DNA of 43,168 bases. It comes from a virus. The stretch covers positions 1 through 43,168 of the IMG/VR virus record IMGVR_UViG_3300020420_000029. The stretch is one strand, 5' to 3'. Shown here piece by piece: positions 1 to 10,119 of this stretch. The position numbers were made by a program, and so were the translations under genes. The notes under the pieces were generated by a model. It was given only the letters and a program-made list of their open reading frames with translations, was not told where the DNA came from and searched no databases. How positions within the stretch are numbered: position 1 is the first letter of the stretch; the number at the start of each line of letters is the position of its first letter.

Positions 1-3000
1 CCATAGGGTCCATGTTGGCTTCAATAGCAGCTCTTCGTGTCAACACCGTCATAGCCATGTATCCGGGGCTTTTCCCGGGACGCACTGTACCTGCTTGGCT
101 AAATACTTGCTGGTCTAAGAAAGCCCAGTTTGCCATCCATGCATCGTTAGTAACCTCATTCTCAAAACCTTGTAGGTTCAAGCTGAATGAATTAACTTTA
201 GGACCAGACAACGTAATAGCATTGTCTGGTGTAGTCAGTGCTATAAGAGTGTTGTTTACCCATGCTTTTAATACACTAGCATCGCCTTTATCGCCTTGGA
301 CGTTTTTACCCATAATGCTTTTAATGCTTGGTATGTCAGTCGGTCTGCCAGCAGCTACCCATGCAGTCCAAACTTGTAACGCATTTTGTAAATTACTTTC
401 TACGCTACACTGTGGTGACAGAGCAGCTAGCAGTGCTGTAAATCTTGGTGCGTCTTCTTTAAAGACAACATCTATAGCTGCTTTGCTTCGTCTGTACCAA
501 CCTAGCTTCGCTCTACCAGCTCTAGCACTAGCAGCAGTTTCCGATATGCTAGGTAGTTGCTTGTAAAGAGTAACCAACTTTTTTGCTGATTGTATTGTTA
601 ATAATTCTATTTCATCAGGCTGCAAAAATTTTGCAATGGTGGTGAACCCCGGTATCTCTTTTCTAAATCGGGCTAAATTCTTTTTGCCTTTTGCAGATAG
701 AGTTTGGTCAGGAGGAAAAACCACCGGGGTTCCCTTATTTCCAATTTCAAGATTATTCTGGTCTACTTGGAATTTTTGTTCTGCTTCGTCTTGAGCTGCA
801 TTATTAAGTTGCGTAATAATTTCTTGGTCGGTCCAGTTAGCAAACTCAATACCGTTCTTGCTCATCTCTTGTAGTATTTGTCTACGTCTTTTAGTACGCA
901 GCGCTACGCTGCCATCGTCTTCAAATCTGTTTTTTAGTTCGATAGGTGTGTCTACTAAAATAACCCCATTGTCTTTAGCAGTGCTTTTTAGATTACCGTT
1001 TACACCTGCTGTTATATTTAACGTAGACATATCTACAGGCACTGAATTTTCGTGAAGCGGTTTATATGTTAAGTTAATAGAATTATGATAACCTTCGTTT
1101 ACCCCGGTCTCATCATTAGGCGCTGTGATAACGTCAGGCGCTATATCAGTACTCTGAATGGGATTGTAATACATAATTCTAGGAATTGGCTTAGTAGCTA
1201 CACCTACGGAGTTAGCAGTAGGGTCTGAAACTGTTACATCAATTGTCTGACTAGACGCAGCCTCTAGAGCCGTCTCTGTAGCCTCTGTAGCTGTAGTCGT
1301 ACCCTGTTGGTTAGCTTCTAGCTCTCTTAGCTCTGCTACGGTTCCTAAGTCCTCTGACGTATATACAGGTGCAGCATTAGATATTCTTTGCACTTCTGTA
1401 GGCGTTTGGTTGCCAGCTATAACTAAATTATCTTCATTAAATAAACTAAGAGGGCTGATATAACTGCCTGTTTCTTCAGAAGCTCTAGCTGCTCTAACCG
1501 CATATCTTTTTGCTGTTAACAGCGCTAGCAGCTCTGCTTGCTTTGTATCAAAATTACCTGTTCTGATAATTTGTTCTTTTACGTTTTGTGCTATTTGCTC
1601 TGTTTCATTTACGGATGCAGCTACCTCTGTTTCATTCATAGACGCAAGCTGGTCACCGTTGTCTACAGCGTCAATCATATCTTGTAGTTCTTGCTGCTCA
1701 TTATTAGACAGCTCTTCTAGCTCAGCCCCGGTAAGACCATCAGGTGAGGTAGAAGAAAACTTACTATGCAGCTCCATAAACCCGTCAACACCAAGTATGT
1801 GCCGCACATAAGCGTCTGTGTTCACCTCAATCTTTTGTCCAGCGTTAGCAGCTTCGTTTACTTCGTTTTGGTCCAAGCCAAGTGATTTAATTACGCTGTC
1901 AGCGTCTGGTCTGTCTTGGTCAAAGTTTTTAAGTTCGTTAGCTTCTATGTATACCTTTTCTACGCCTTTCTCTTTTAGGTCTTCAGCAATTACTGTAGAG
2001 CTGTCAATCAGGCTTTGACCTTCGGTGCTTAATTTAGCTTTTTGTTTTTCGATAATCTCGCCAGTTTTTAGCCAACCTTTTATGGCTTGTTTTTGTTTTC
2101 TGCGTCCGTTCCATGTCCCGGTAGCTGTAACAATATCCAGCGGTGTAGTGATAGCACCACCTGCTACCTCTAAGACCACTTCGTTCCAGTCTATTTTTCC
2201 TGTGGAAAACTTTTGCGCTAACGCTTCGCCAGCTCCTTCAGAAGTTAAACTTGTGCCTATTTGAGCCGCTGTGTTTAGCCCGATACTTTTCCCAGAAAAT
2301 TTAGATATAAGCCCAAACTGAACAAGTTGGGTCATACTGATAACAGTACCTCTAGTTCTGCCTACGCTGATAGCGTAGTCGATTGCTTCCGGGCTGTTGA
2401 TAAACTGTTGAAAACCGTCTTCGGTAACTAAATCAAAACCGTATTTTTTCTGTACTGCGTTAGCTACCTCGCCGCCTACGGTACTCTCAGATATAAATGT
2501 ACCACCAGCCGCCAGTGTAGTTCCTAGCAACGGGTTCTTAAATACAATAGTAGTTAGTGCTGACGTACCAATAACAGGTGCAAATTCAATACCTACTTCT
2601 GACAGAAAAGCGCTAGCCCCTACCGGGTCTTTTATAACAGCGTCTAGAAAGTCGCTTGTAGCTTCTGCCAAAGTAGCTTCTGAATTATTCTTTAATAGTT
2701 TTTGAAAATCCTGCGCCTGTGTAGAAAATTTTGCATTCTTTCTATCTTCTTTAGCAATAAGAGCAGCTTTTTCAAATAGTTTATATGAGCTATCTAATAA
2801 CTGTGTTTTTTGTAAATCAGGGTCACTATCTGCTTCTGTCCCAAACAGTAATTCACCTATCCATGTGTTCAATGTTATTCTTGGCAAGCTGTTTATTACA
2901 GACATCGTTCCAGCGGTTTCCATAATACTACCATAACCATATGGACCCACTGCATTTTGGTATTTCTCTAACTCTAAAAGTTCTTGTAAGGCTTTATCCA

Positions 3001-3784
3001 AATCATCTTTGTTGTTTGGGTCTAAGTTCATAGCCTTAGCCATGGCTCTTAATGTAGAATTTTCGTAAAAGTTTTTTGTAAGAGTTTCTGGAATACTTAA
3101 ATCAGTTTCTTCAGCTAGACGAGCTTTTAGACCAGCGGCAATACTATATAACCCACCTTCTAATCTGCCTACGCCTCTGTCCAAAGCGTTAATCGTACCT
3201 TCGCCATACCCTATATAACTATCTTTACCACCTATATTTAACCCCGGTACTGAAGCTAACTGGTTCTCAAGAGATGATAGCGTATGGATGTTGCTGCTTT
3301 GCGTATTCAGCAACTCTGGTTTAGCAGTCAACGTATTTGTCAGCACAGGAGCATTGTTTAAATCCTCTACAATATTGTAGCGGTCCATTTGTGCTTTTAA
3401 AATTTTAGGGTCAATAGTTTGTAAAATTTCTTTGGGTACGTTTAGTACCTTTTCTGCTTTAGTGTATAAGGCTTCCATTTCTGGGTTGGGTAATACATCA
3501 GCATTGTCCGTCAACACATTCACACTGTCGCTAACAGAAGACACTTTTTCGTTAACTGGCTTAGCTGTTATAAATGTTTCGTTACTGCTGCCAAGCTCAG
3601 GACTTCCTATAGTGCTGGTATTTGTTACGGCATCTTTTTTGGTGTCCGTGCCAATTATCTCAGGTATATTAATTACACCGTCTGCGTCTGTAAGCGCAGA
3701 GTTATCAATTTGCACAATGTCTTTTTTGTCGCCTAAAAGACTACCTTCTTCTTTATCTTGAAATATAGACGAAACTGTTCCCAT
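1..3784 (-). CDS. Giant virion/ejection protein, N-terminal 1,261 residues (continues at 43085)
   Basis: The frame is open on the minus strand from ATG at 3784 to base 1. Because the contig is circular, it continues without a stop at 43085 down to 37228. The joined length, 9,642 nt, is divisible by three and gives 3,213 residues. The start overlaps the stop of the upstream gene by one base (TAATG), a junction type used repeatedly in this operon. This part begins MGTVSSIFQDKEEG. It contains long stretches rich in Asp, Glu, Asn and Thr, and glycine/alanine-rich hydrophobic segments around residues 390-430 and 510-540 that could insert in membrane. Its place after a T7 gp14-like gene and an 849-residue core protein corresponds to T7 gp16, the largest ejected protein. 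I infer that it is packaged and ejected with the DNA. I recognise no catalytic motif in this N-terminal part. Confidence 0.85.
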   Translation of the reverse strand, partial: MGTVSSIFQDKEEGSLLGDKKDIVQIDNSALTDADGVINIPEIIGTDTKKDAVTNTSTIGSPELGSSNETFITAKPVNEKVSSVSDSVNVLTDNADVLPNPEMEALYTKAEKVLNVPKEILQTIDPKILKAQMDRYNIVEDLNNAPVLTNTLTAKPELLNTQSSNIHTLSSLENQLASVPGLNIGGKDSYIGYGEGTINALDRGVGRLEGGLYSIAAGLKARLAEETDLSIPETLTKNFYENSTLRAMAKAMNLDPNNKDDLDKALQELLELEKYQNAVGPYGYGSIMETAGTMSVINSLPRITLNTWIGELLFGTEADSDPDLQKTQLLDSSYKLFEKAALIAKEDRKNAKFSTQAQDFQKLLKNNSEATLAEATSDFLDAVIKDPVGASAFLSEVGIEFAPVIGTSALTTIVFKNPLLGTTLAAGGTFISESTVGGEVANAVQKKYGFDLVTEDGFQQFINSPEAIDYAISVGRTRGTVISMTQLVQFGLISKFSGKSIGLNTAAQIGTSLTSEGAGEALAQKFSTGKIDWNEVVLEVAGGAITTPLDIVTATGTWNGRRKQKQAIKGWLKTGEIIEKQKAKLSTEGQSLIDSSTVIAEDLKEKGVEKVYIEANELKNFDQDRPDADSVIKSLGLDQNEVNEAANAGQKIEVNTDAYVRHILGVDGFMELHSKFSSTSPDGLTGAELEELSNNEQQELQDMIDAVDNGDQLASMNETEVAASVNETEQIAQNVKEQIIRTGNFDTKQAELLALLTAKRYAVRAARASEETGSYISPLSLFNEDNLVIAGNQTPTEVQRISNAAPVYTSEDLGTVAELRELEANQQGTTTATEATETALEAASSQTIDVTVSDPTANSVGVATKPIPRIMYYNPIQSTDIAPDVITAPNDETGVNEGYHNSINLTYKPLHENSVPVDMSTLNITAGVNGNLKSTAKDNGVILVDTPIELKNRFEDDGSVALRTKRRRQILQEMSKNGIEFANWTDQEIITQLNNAAQDEAEQKFQVDQNNLEIGNKGTPVVFPPDQTLSAKGKKNLARFRKEIPGFTTIAKFLQPDEIELLTIQSAKKLVTLYKQLPSISETAASARAGRAKLGWYRRSKAAIDVVFKEDAPRFTALLAALSPQCSVESNLQNALQVWTAWVAAGRPTDIPSIKSIMGKNVQGDKGDASVLKAWVNNTLIALTTPDNAITLSGPKVNSFSLNLQGFENEVTNDAWMANWAFLDQQVFSQAGTVRPGKSPGYMAMTVLTRRAAIEANMDPM

Positions 3785-6333
3785 TAATTATCACCATCAG
3801 CAGCAGGTAACTGCAATTCAGCAGCGTACCCAGAATTATATTTTACGTCTCTAAGATATTTAACATCTACATTACTGAATAAAGTTTTGCCTGTTGCAAG
3901 TGTACCAAGCATATTAGCTATTGAAGCTCGATTACCCGGGGCTGAAAAAACAGCATTAACTTTTTTCATATATTCTTTAAAAGCAACAGAAGCTTGCTTG
4001 TTACCGTCAGGTATACCGTTAATGATATCTTCAGTAATTGGTGGGAGTTTTAAATTACTACCTGCGTCTGCCTGACTTAACCGTTCCAAAAGAAACAAAG
4101 CCCCTTTTACTTGTGCAGCAGTACCTGTGCCATTTGGACCCGGCAAATAAGCTTTAATGCCACTTTGTTCTACAAACGTAAGTAAACCCCTGTCTGTATT
4201 TCCAAACCCTACAGCTAAATTGTAGGTATCTTCACTCATAAGAGCTAACGGATTAATAAGCCTATCCTCAGCATTTCTATTTCCTATTTCTAGTAACGCT
4301 TGATTTAAGTTACCTAAATTAACTACTCTAACGCTGTCATCATCTCCTGCTCTGCTTTTCACTATTTCAATTGCTTTTTCAAGATTATCTGGTGTCGTTC
4401 CTAAGACCATAGCCAATATGTTTTTGCTTCTAGTCTTACCAACATCAACACGTTGTATATCAATACTTGTTGCAATTTCACTGTCTGTCCTACCACTAAA
4501 GTAGCCAAACTCATTCGGCTGATTAATTAGGTTTGTACCTGTAACTAGACGAACAACATAAGGCGCTATGAATTTTTTAATAGTTTGGCTATCAGGAGCT
4601 ACTCCATTCTTTTTTGCATAGCGCACATAAAAAGCATCTAGCTCTGCCCTTAGTACAGGGCTGTTGTGTATTTTAACTCGTAATGCTTGGCTAGATATAT
4701 TCAGCTCGTCTTTAAGAATTTTTTCTATTTTTGGAAATTGAATGCCTGATTTTTCTAAAGCGTCTTTTTCTATCTTAGCTCGTTTCTGTGCAATCTTTGC
4801 GGAAACTGTTTCGTAAGCATCAGCGCTAAGAAGAGACCGCAAGTCTCTATCGTTTTCGTCTGAGCCAGAATAGTTAGCAATAACATACGCAGCTCCGCTG
4901 TCGCTTTCTAACATCTGTAACAATACTTGGTCGTATGCTTTTCCGTTAGCTGTAGTCAGCGTTGTGGGAGAGCCGTTATTTTGTGCGTGAATAGACATAT
5001 CTGTTGTAGTTTCTACGTTACCAGACGCAGATGCTATTCTTGAAGATACATTGTAGTTAGCTGGTAATCTAGCTAGCAGCTCAGGCGGCGGTGTTTTGTT
5101 TTCTGAGATGAGCTTGTTAAACTCTCTGATAGCTTCTTTCTCGTCTACGACTACTCGTTCCTGATTTATTTTTGCCAGACCAGCAATGTAAGAGTTTGCT
5201 GCTTTAAGCATCTCTGGGTTTTTACCAGCGTATTTTTTTCTAACCTCTTCGTACAAACCAGCAATGTCATATAATTGTAGTTGACCGCCAGCTACACTAG
5301 TTATGTATTGTTTGTCAGTGCTATTTGGTTTTACTTGGTCAAGTAACTCGTTAACAAAATTTTGCCCACCTGCAATATCGCCATTCTTTCTGACCAGCTC
5401 TGTTAGCGTTGTAAGTTTTTCGCCTTGCAACACAGCTTTGCCTGTAGGGTTAGCAGAGCTTCTATAAGCATCTAAAAGTTTTTGTGCAGCGGCTGTATCG
5501 CCTACCGCCATAGCTTGTTTAATAGCACCCTCTACAACTAACGCTTGGTTTTCTTGTACAAGCTGGTCTTTTATTGCCGGGTCAGTAATACCTTTTTGAG
5601 CAGCTATACCTATATCGCTATCTAGCACTAATGATTTTACATTAGATAGAGTAGCCCCTAACGCAGTCTCGTTATTAAACTGAAGAGAACCTACTTCAGT
5701 GTAGTCAGTCAGCTTACCTGTAAACAGCAGCTCGTTCTTAGCCTTATAAGCTACGTCTTGAAATTTGTTTACGTTATTAACAAAAGCGTTTGTAGTTTTG
5801 TTTATGTAGTCATCAGCAGAAGCTGTACCCACACCCCCCATTTTAGTGGTGTGCAGTTCTTTAAGCCGTTTTATATTTTCTTGGTAATTGTCAGCTAAAC
5901 TTTTACTATCATCATAAACAAAACCAGCGTCCTCAAATTCTTTTCGTGCAATAGCGTATTTAGTTGCTACGACTGCACCGCTAGGGTCTTTGCTATCCAT
6001 CTCCCGGGACCAACCACCATTTATTCTTTTTAGTGCATCGTCACCTTTTAAAGTACCTACGCCGCCAAAGTCTGGGTCTTCTAGTAAGTAAGATTGCAGC
6101 TTGGTTATTTTACCTTCTAAGGCAACCAGCTCACGTTTGTCATTACCTTCTTGCCATTTACTTGCACCAGCAGCAACACCGTCTAACGCTTTTACCCAAA
6201 TATCTCTTTGTTCCCGTGTCCCGGCATCAACGTCCACTTGCTGCACGTTCATAAAACGAGTTTGCCCGTCAGACATATTTACGCTCTGATACGCTTTAGC
6301 TCCTTGGTTTCTAGGGGTAGGTATTCTTGCCAT
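3784..6333 (-). CDS. Internal virion (core) protein, 849 aa
   Basis: Large, mainly helical, Ala/Lys/Glu/Asp-rich protein with no enzymatic motif that I can see. A GTG at 6345 is possible, but ATG at 6333 (MARIPTPRNQ) is preferred because it gives the one-base TAATG overlap with the upstream stop, the same junction as at its own 3' end with the giant gene. It lies between a gp14-like core gene and the giant ejection protein, which is the position of gp15 in T7. I infer that it is part of the ejected core/channel assembly. No clear sequence similarity to T7 gp15 is visible, so the assignment rests on size, composition and gene order. Confidence 0.7.
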   Translation of the reverse strand: MARIPTPRNQGAKAYQSVNMSDGQTRFMNVQQVDVDAGTREQRDIWVKALDGVAAGASKWQEGNDKRELVALEGKITKLQSYLLEDPDFGGVGTLKGDDALKRINGGWSREMDSKDPSGAVVATKYAIARKEFEDAGFVYDDSKSLADNYQENIKRLKELHTTKMGGVGTASADDYINKTTNAFVNNVNKFQDVAYKAKNELLFTGKLTDYTEVGSLQFNNETALGATLSNVKSLVLDSDIGIAAQKGITDPAIKDQLVQENQALVVEGAIKQAMAVGDTAAAQKLLDAYRSSANPTGKAVLQGEKLTTLTELVRKNGDIAGGQNFVNELLDQVKPNSTDKQYITSVAGGQLQLYDIAGLYEEVRKKYAGKNPEMLKAANSYIAGLAKINQERVVVDEKEAIREFNKLISENKTPPPELLARLPANYNVSSRIASASGNVETTTDMSIHAQNNGSPTTLTTANGKAYDQVLLQMLESDSGAAYVIANYSGSDENDRDLRSLLSADAYETVSAKIAQKRAKIEKDALEKSGIQFPKIEKILKDELNISSQALRVKIHNSPVLRAELDAFYVRYAKKNGVAPDSQTIKKFIAPYVVRLVTGTNLINQPNEFGYFSGRTDSEIATSIDIQRVDVGKTRSKNILAMVLGTTPDNLEKAIEIVKSRAGDDDSVRVVNLGNLNQALLEIGNRNAEDRLINPLALMSEDTYNLAVGFGNTDRGLLTFVEQSGIKAYLPGPNGTGTAAQVKGALFLLERLSQADAGSNLKLPPITEDIINGIPDGNKQASVAFKEYMKKVNAVFSAPGNRASIANMLGTLATGKTLFSNVDVKYLRDVKYNSGYAAELQLPAADGDN

Positions 6334-6848
6334 TATGACCACCACTTCGCATTTTGTCCGGCGCTATAAACATCACCAGATGAACCTAACAATGTTCCAG
6401 CAGCAGCCATTGCCGGGTTGTAGCTACTTGCCTTAGCAGAAAATAAGTCTGCTTTTGCCTGATACTCCATGCCTTGTATTTTGGCGTTTCTAATTTCATT
6501 TTCTCTGGTGTCTCTTATTTTTAAAATATCGTATGCACCCTCAGCATTCGCATCAGCTAACAAGCCCTGTACAGTGCTGTCTTGTGTGTCATCTACAAGT
6601 AAACCAGAGCCAGCAGCACTTGCTCTAATAGCACCTTTAAACTGGCTAGTCCTACGCCTTTGCTCAGCCTCTGCTTCATCTGCTTGTTGCTTAATTCTAA
6701 TTTGATTATGTTTTGCAATAATTACATTGTTACGAGCAACGGCAGCTTGATAGTTTGCCTGTTGCTTAGCAGCTTTTTGTTGCTGATAAGATGAATAGGC
6801 GCTAAGACCTGCGCTAGCTACTGTAGCTACTGCTGCCGCTACTGCCAT
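6333..6848 (-). CDS. T7 gp14-like internal virion core protein, 171 aa
   Basis: The N-terminus is an Ala-rich hydrophobic helix (residues 1-20). A long Gln/Ala/Lys coiled coil follows (about 22-80), with QQQKAAKQQANYQAA, then the motif RASAAGSGLLVDD and a second helical region. This organisation is typical of the gp14 family of podovirus core proteins: a small membrane-active protein ejected first, which forms a pore in the outer membrane. The start overlaps the GNAT gene stop by one base (TGATG), and its stop overlaps the next start (TAATG). This tight coupling suggests stoichiometric translation of the core genes. Confidence 0.8.
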   Translation of the reverse strand: MAVAAAVATVASAGLSAYSSYQQQKAAKQQANYQAAVARNNVIIAKHNQIRIKQQADEAEAEQRRRTSQFKGAIRASAAGSGLLVDDTQDSTVQGLLADANAEGAYDILKIRDTRENEIRNAKIQGMEYQAKADLFSAKASSYNPAMAAAGTLLGSSGDVYSAGQNAKWWS

Positions 6849-7300
6849 CAGTTAACCCCTTTCGCATACACTCGTTCAATAGGGGTATAGCCTAAGCGTT
6901 CAAATACTTTGCCTACGTCCTTATGCAGCTTGACCTTATTAAAGATTTTCTGCACACCCCGTGCTTTTAAAAACTCTTCTGACTTTCTAAGAAGTTTAAA
7001 CCCTGTCAGTCCTTTTCTATGGTCTGGATGTAACCAAAATACGTCACCATCAGCTACTGACAATTGCTTATAATGAAGCGCTTGTGTCAAAATAAATATA
7101 GCGTAGCCTACCAGTTTAGTTCCGTGACGAGCTGTAGTGACGTGCATCTTATCCCCGTCTGCCAACACCTCGTATGTAGCCCAATCAGGTTGTAAATCTA
7201 TTTTGCTTTTATCCAGCGCAATCTCTTCCCAATGCTGCACAAGTAGTGGTCCCACCTCTAGTACAAAATCTTTAAAATTTTCTTCTTGTATTGTTATCAT
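6848..7300 (-). CDS. GNAT-family N-acetyltransferase embedded in the virion operon, 150 aa
   Basis: The sequence GDVFWLHPDHRKGLTGFKLLRKSEEFLK is a GNAT motif A: the strand VFWLHP, then an acetyl-CoA pyrophosphate loop of R-K-G-L-T-G type and a helix. The C-terminal VGKVFERLGYTPIERVYAK matches the usual Y/F-x-x-x-G-F/Y region of motif B. ATG at 7300 overlaps the stop of tail tubular protein B (TGATG). An in-frame TTG one codon upstream is less likely. The substrate is unknown. Its position between tail and core genes, co-translated with both, suggests that it acts on a virion or host protein late in infection. This is one of two GNAT genes in the structural operon. Confidence 0.8.
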   Translation of the reverse strand: MITIQEENFKDFVLEVGPLLVQHWEEIALDKSKIDLQPDWATYEVLADGDKMHVTTARHGTKLVGYAIFILTQALHYKQLSVADGDVFWLHPDHRKGLTGFKLLRKSEEFLKARGVQKIFNKVKLHKDVGKVFERLGYTPIERVYAKGVN

Positions 7301-10107
7301 CAATTTCCCCCCGGTACTACGTCAGGAATAATTGAGAGAACAGTTAGTGGCAACGGGTCACGTTGCTGTATGATTACTCGCCCGTCTTTATTCCATGACG
7401 GTGATAGTGTTAAGTCTTTATCGCCTTGCAGCATATCTAGCGGCTGTCCGTACAGCGCTGGCATACCAAACTTGGCTTCTTTTAGATGGTCTCTGTCTGG
7501 TCCAGTAAACATACCCAGACTACGTTCAGCTCGTACAGTGAGCCTACCTATCTTTTTTGCTGCGCCTTGAATGGCGCTTGCCCCTTCTTGACCTGCTACG
7601 TTTAACCGTAGGGTTTCTAATTCTGAAATGTAATTAATACCGACATGAACCCGGCTAGCTGGTGTAGTTAATGTAATGCTGCCGTTAGTCACTGTAGTGG
7701 ACGGTATGACGTATCCGTTAGCAACGCCTGTTATAGCTTCCCCTTCTAAATGCCACAAACCTGTCAACGTGGTTACAGCTTCCCTGACTGTGCCACCATT
7801 GTGGTATTTCCCAAACTTCGTACCGTCTACGTTAGCACCATTAAGTTGAAGCTCAAAAGTAGTACTAGTAATATTATTAACAGTATAGCCGTTTCCCCTA
7901 ACTTCATCTGATAACGAAAACCCCTCTGTCGTTGTGCTGTCGTGTTTGTATACATCCCAAATATCAACAGTGTCACCATTGGTTAATCCATGTGCTGAGG
8001 CTGTAGTAATTACAACCGGGTTAGCTTGAGTATACCCACTAATGTTAATAGGGTTGTCTAAGGTAGCCCCTGCATCTACAAAAAACCCATCTTGTATAGT
8101 TTTAAAATCTCTTTCTTTCATACGCTCAATGTAGCGTACCGTCTTACCATCAATAACCCGTTCTACTAAACAATAGGTAGCATCAATATCGTTTTCTTTT
8201 ACAGAGGCAACAGATTTAAATTTTCCTTTTGTTGTGTGCCTATGCCAAGCAAAGACCTCTTGCTCTCGCAGATAAGTCAGCCCCAGCATCATCCCGTCAT
8301 CACGCACACACCACACAATAGAGTAAGGCGCTGGGGCATAGGTCCAGTCATCTATACGGTTATAATCTAGCAAGTGCCTAGCTAAGATGGATACGTCATT
8401 ACCACTATAGCTATCCACCTCGTATCGATAACCCAAGTCTCTGACGTTTTGTCCCGGCTGCATAAACAAAGCAACGTCACCAGAGAGCAGCGGCGGTAAA
8501 GTGGTAGAGCCAAAAAATGACTGTGGTGTAATTTGTATTCCTGATGGTGTAATCACATTGTCAACACCCTCTACCAGCCACTCACCCCCTGATGTTAGTA
8601 CCACTAAGTCCGACATAGGGACCAAGTGTCTAATCTCGTTAACCTTCGTGCTTGCAATTGTTGCAATGATAGCGTCATCGTCTCTAGCTGGTGACGATGT
8701 AGCAAAGTTATTTTGGTTACCTGTTTGCGTCATAAACAAACGCTGTGGATGTTTGTTGCTGTTTGCAAATACTCTACGCTGCTGAAAATAAGCTACAGCA
8801 GACGGATATTCGTTTGTTGCAGCAAAAGGGTCTCTAGTCTTAGGCGGTGTATCGTCTAAGTCAGGAGCCATGTTACTATCTGTAAAAGTAGTATCTTCAG
8901 TACGTCCTATAAAACCGTAAATACCATTCTTCTCACGGTAAATATTATAAGTCTGCGCTTGAGCTACAGAGGTCCAGTTTATTGTATTATCAATCGTGCT
9001 ATTACCGTTGGTGATTTTTATAAAGCCGACAAGCAAAGAACCACCAGAACCATAACCTGTGTAACCAGAGCTATCGACTGAGTTGTAGTTAACATCTTCT
9101 AGTTCGATAGTAGTGCTTGTAACTGTGCCAGCTCTAAAACGTCTGTCATTCAACTCAACCATACCTGTAATATTTTCCAAATGAAAAGTATCACCTGTAC
9201 TTAATCCATGAGCTGCTGTCGTTGTTAAAATCGCTGGGTTAGCTTGGGTCACAAACTGCACACTAAACGTACCTGCTGTCCCGGTCAGGCTTTCTTCTGA
9301 CGTATCAGCGTTAACAGCAGTTACGGCATACTTGTGTGTTTCAGACCCCGTAGTGTTTGCTGTTACGCTAACGCTTCTAGGAAACGCTTGCGCTGGAGCA
9401 AAAGTAATATCTGCTAGCGTCCATGCATCATGGTCCGTTCTAAAAATTTCTTTTGGTGGATATGTAGGATGCACAATTGTCATTGTATCCGCTGACTGCA
9501 CATAATTTAATTCGTACAAGACAGTTTGTGGATATGGTGTAGTCAGCTCAAAAACTTTTGATACTGTGCCACCAGAGGTGTAGGTCGTAAAATTTGTGCT
9601 GTTTATATTTGCTGTTGTACTGTGTTCTAATTCTTTAATAGAAAAAGTGGTGGTCGTTAAAACAGTAACTTGAAATGTCCTGTTGTTAAGCTCTGTCATA
9701 CCGCCAATGCTTTGCAAGTATACGCTGTCACCTGTAGTCAGCCCATGCGTAGCAGATGTAGTTATGACGGCTGGGTTAGCCTTAGTAATAGCAGATATGT
9801 TTTTTACTGTTGCGCTTTCTAATACCTGCCCCCCATCTTTAAAGACACGCATATAGTAATCGCCAAATTCTAGGATGTACGTTTGCTCTGTATTAAAAGC
9901 AAACGGGATAAGACGCACAGTCTTAGTGCTGTCTTTTACTTGCCCTATAAACTGTAATCCTGACCGTGTCGCAACACCACCATGCACCTGTACAAAAAAG
10001 TTCTCACATTTAGCCAGTGAGCTTTTGTATTTGCTGATGTCTACTCTAGCTCCTATTGCTTCGGATACTTCACCCCCAGCTAAGCTAGATTGAATTACTT
10101 TTGTCAT
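7300..10107 (-). CDS. Tail tubular protein B-like (gp12), nozzle, 935 aa, with repeated beta modules
   Basis: It follows tail tubular protein A as in T7. The N-terminus (QSSLAGGEVSEAIGARVD, then FFVQVHGGVATRSGLQFIG and ending at FGDYYMRVF near residue 88) is the classic start of the podovirus gp12 nozzle family. Three copies of a module reading (T/K)QANPxxxTTxxxHGLxxGDxxxL lie at about residues 106-160, 286-338 and 686-760. This module is what profile searches often call E1-FCCH-like in phages. A fibronectin-like strand segment sits at about 240-285. The protein is longer than T7 gp12 (about 794 aa), and the inserted modules account for this. The conserved FQQRRVFANSNKHPQRLFMT region typical of the family lies near residues 445-465. 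Confidence 0.88.
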   Translation of the reverse strand: MTKVIQSSLAGGEVSEAIGARVDISKYKSSLAKCENFFVQVHGGVATRSGLQFIGQVKDSTKTVRLIPFAFNTEQTYILEFGDYYMRVFKDGGQVLESATVKNISAITKANPAVITTSATHGLTTGDSVYLQSIGGMTELNNRTFQVTVLTTTTFSIKELEHSTTANINSTNFTTYTSGGTVSKVFELTTPYPQTVLYELNYVQSADTMTIVHPTYPPKEIFRTDHDAWTLADITFAPAQAFPRSVSVTANTTGSETHKYAVTAVNADTSEESLTGTAGTFSVQFVTQANPAILTTTAAHGLSTGDTFHLENITGMVELNDRRFRAGTVTSTTIELEDVNYNSVDSSGYTGYGSGGSLLVGFIKITNGNSTIDNTINWTSVAQAQTYNIYREKNGIYGFIGRTEDTTFTDSNMAPDLDDTPPKTRDPFAATNEYPSAVAYFQQRRVFANSNKHPQRLFMTQTGNQNNFATSSPARDDDAIIATIASTKVNEIRHLVPMSDLVVLTSGGEWLVEGVDNVITPSGIQITPQSFFGSTTLPPLLSGDVALFMQPGQNVRDLGYRYEVDSYSGNDVSILARHLLDYNRIDDWTYAPAPYSIVWCVRDDGMMLGLTYLREQEVFAWHRHTTKGKFKSVASVKENDIDATYCLVERVIDGKTVRYIERMKERDFKTIQDGFFVDAGATLDNPINISGYTQANPVVITTASAHGLTNGDTVDIWDVYKHDSTTTEGFSLSDEVRGNGYTVNNITSTTFELQLNGANVDGTKFGKYHNGGTVREAVTTLTGLWHLEGEAITGVANGYVIPSTTVTNGSITLTTPASRVHVGINYISELETLRLNVAGQEGASAIQGAAKKIGRLTVRAERSLGMFTGPDRDHLKEAKFGMPALYGQPLDMLQGDKDLTLSPSWNKDGRVIIQQRDPLPLTVLSIIPDVVPGGN

Positions 10108-10119
10108 AGTACCTACCCA

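Noticed and set aside
12-3761. Several plus-strand open frames in the first 3.8 kb
   Set aside because: They lie opposite the uninterrupted minus-strand giant gene, lack ribosome binding sites and have compositions of antisense shadows.
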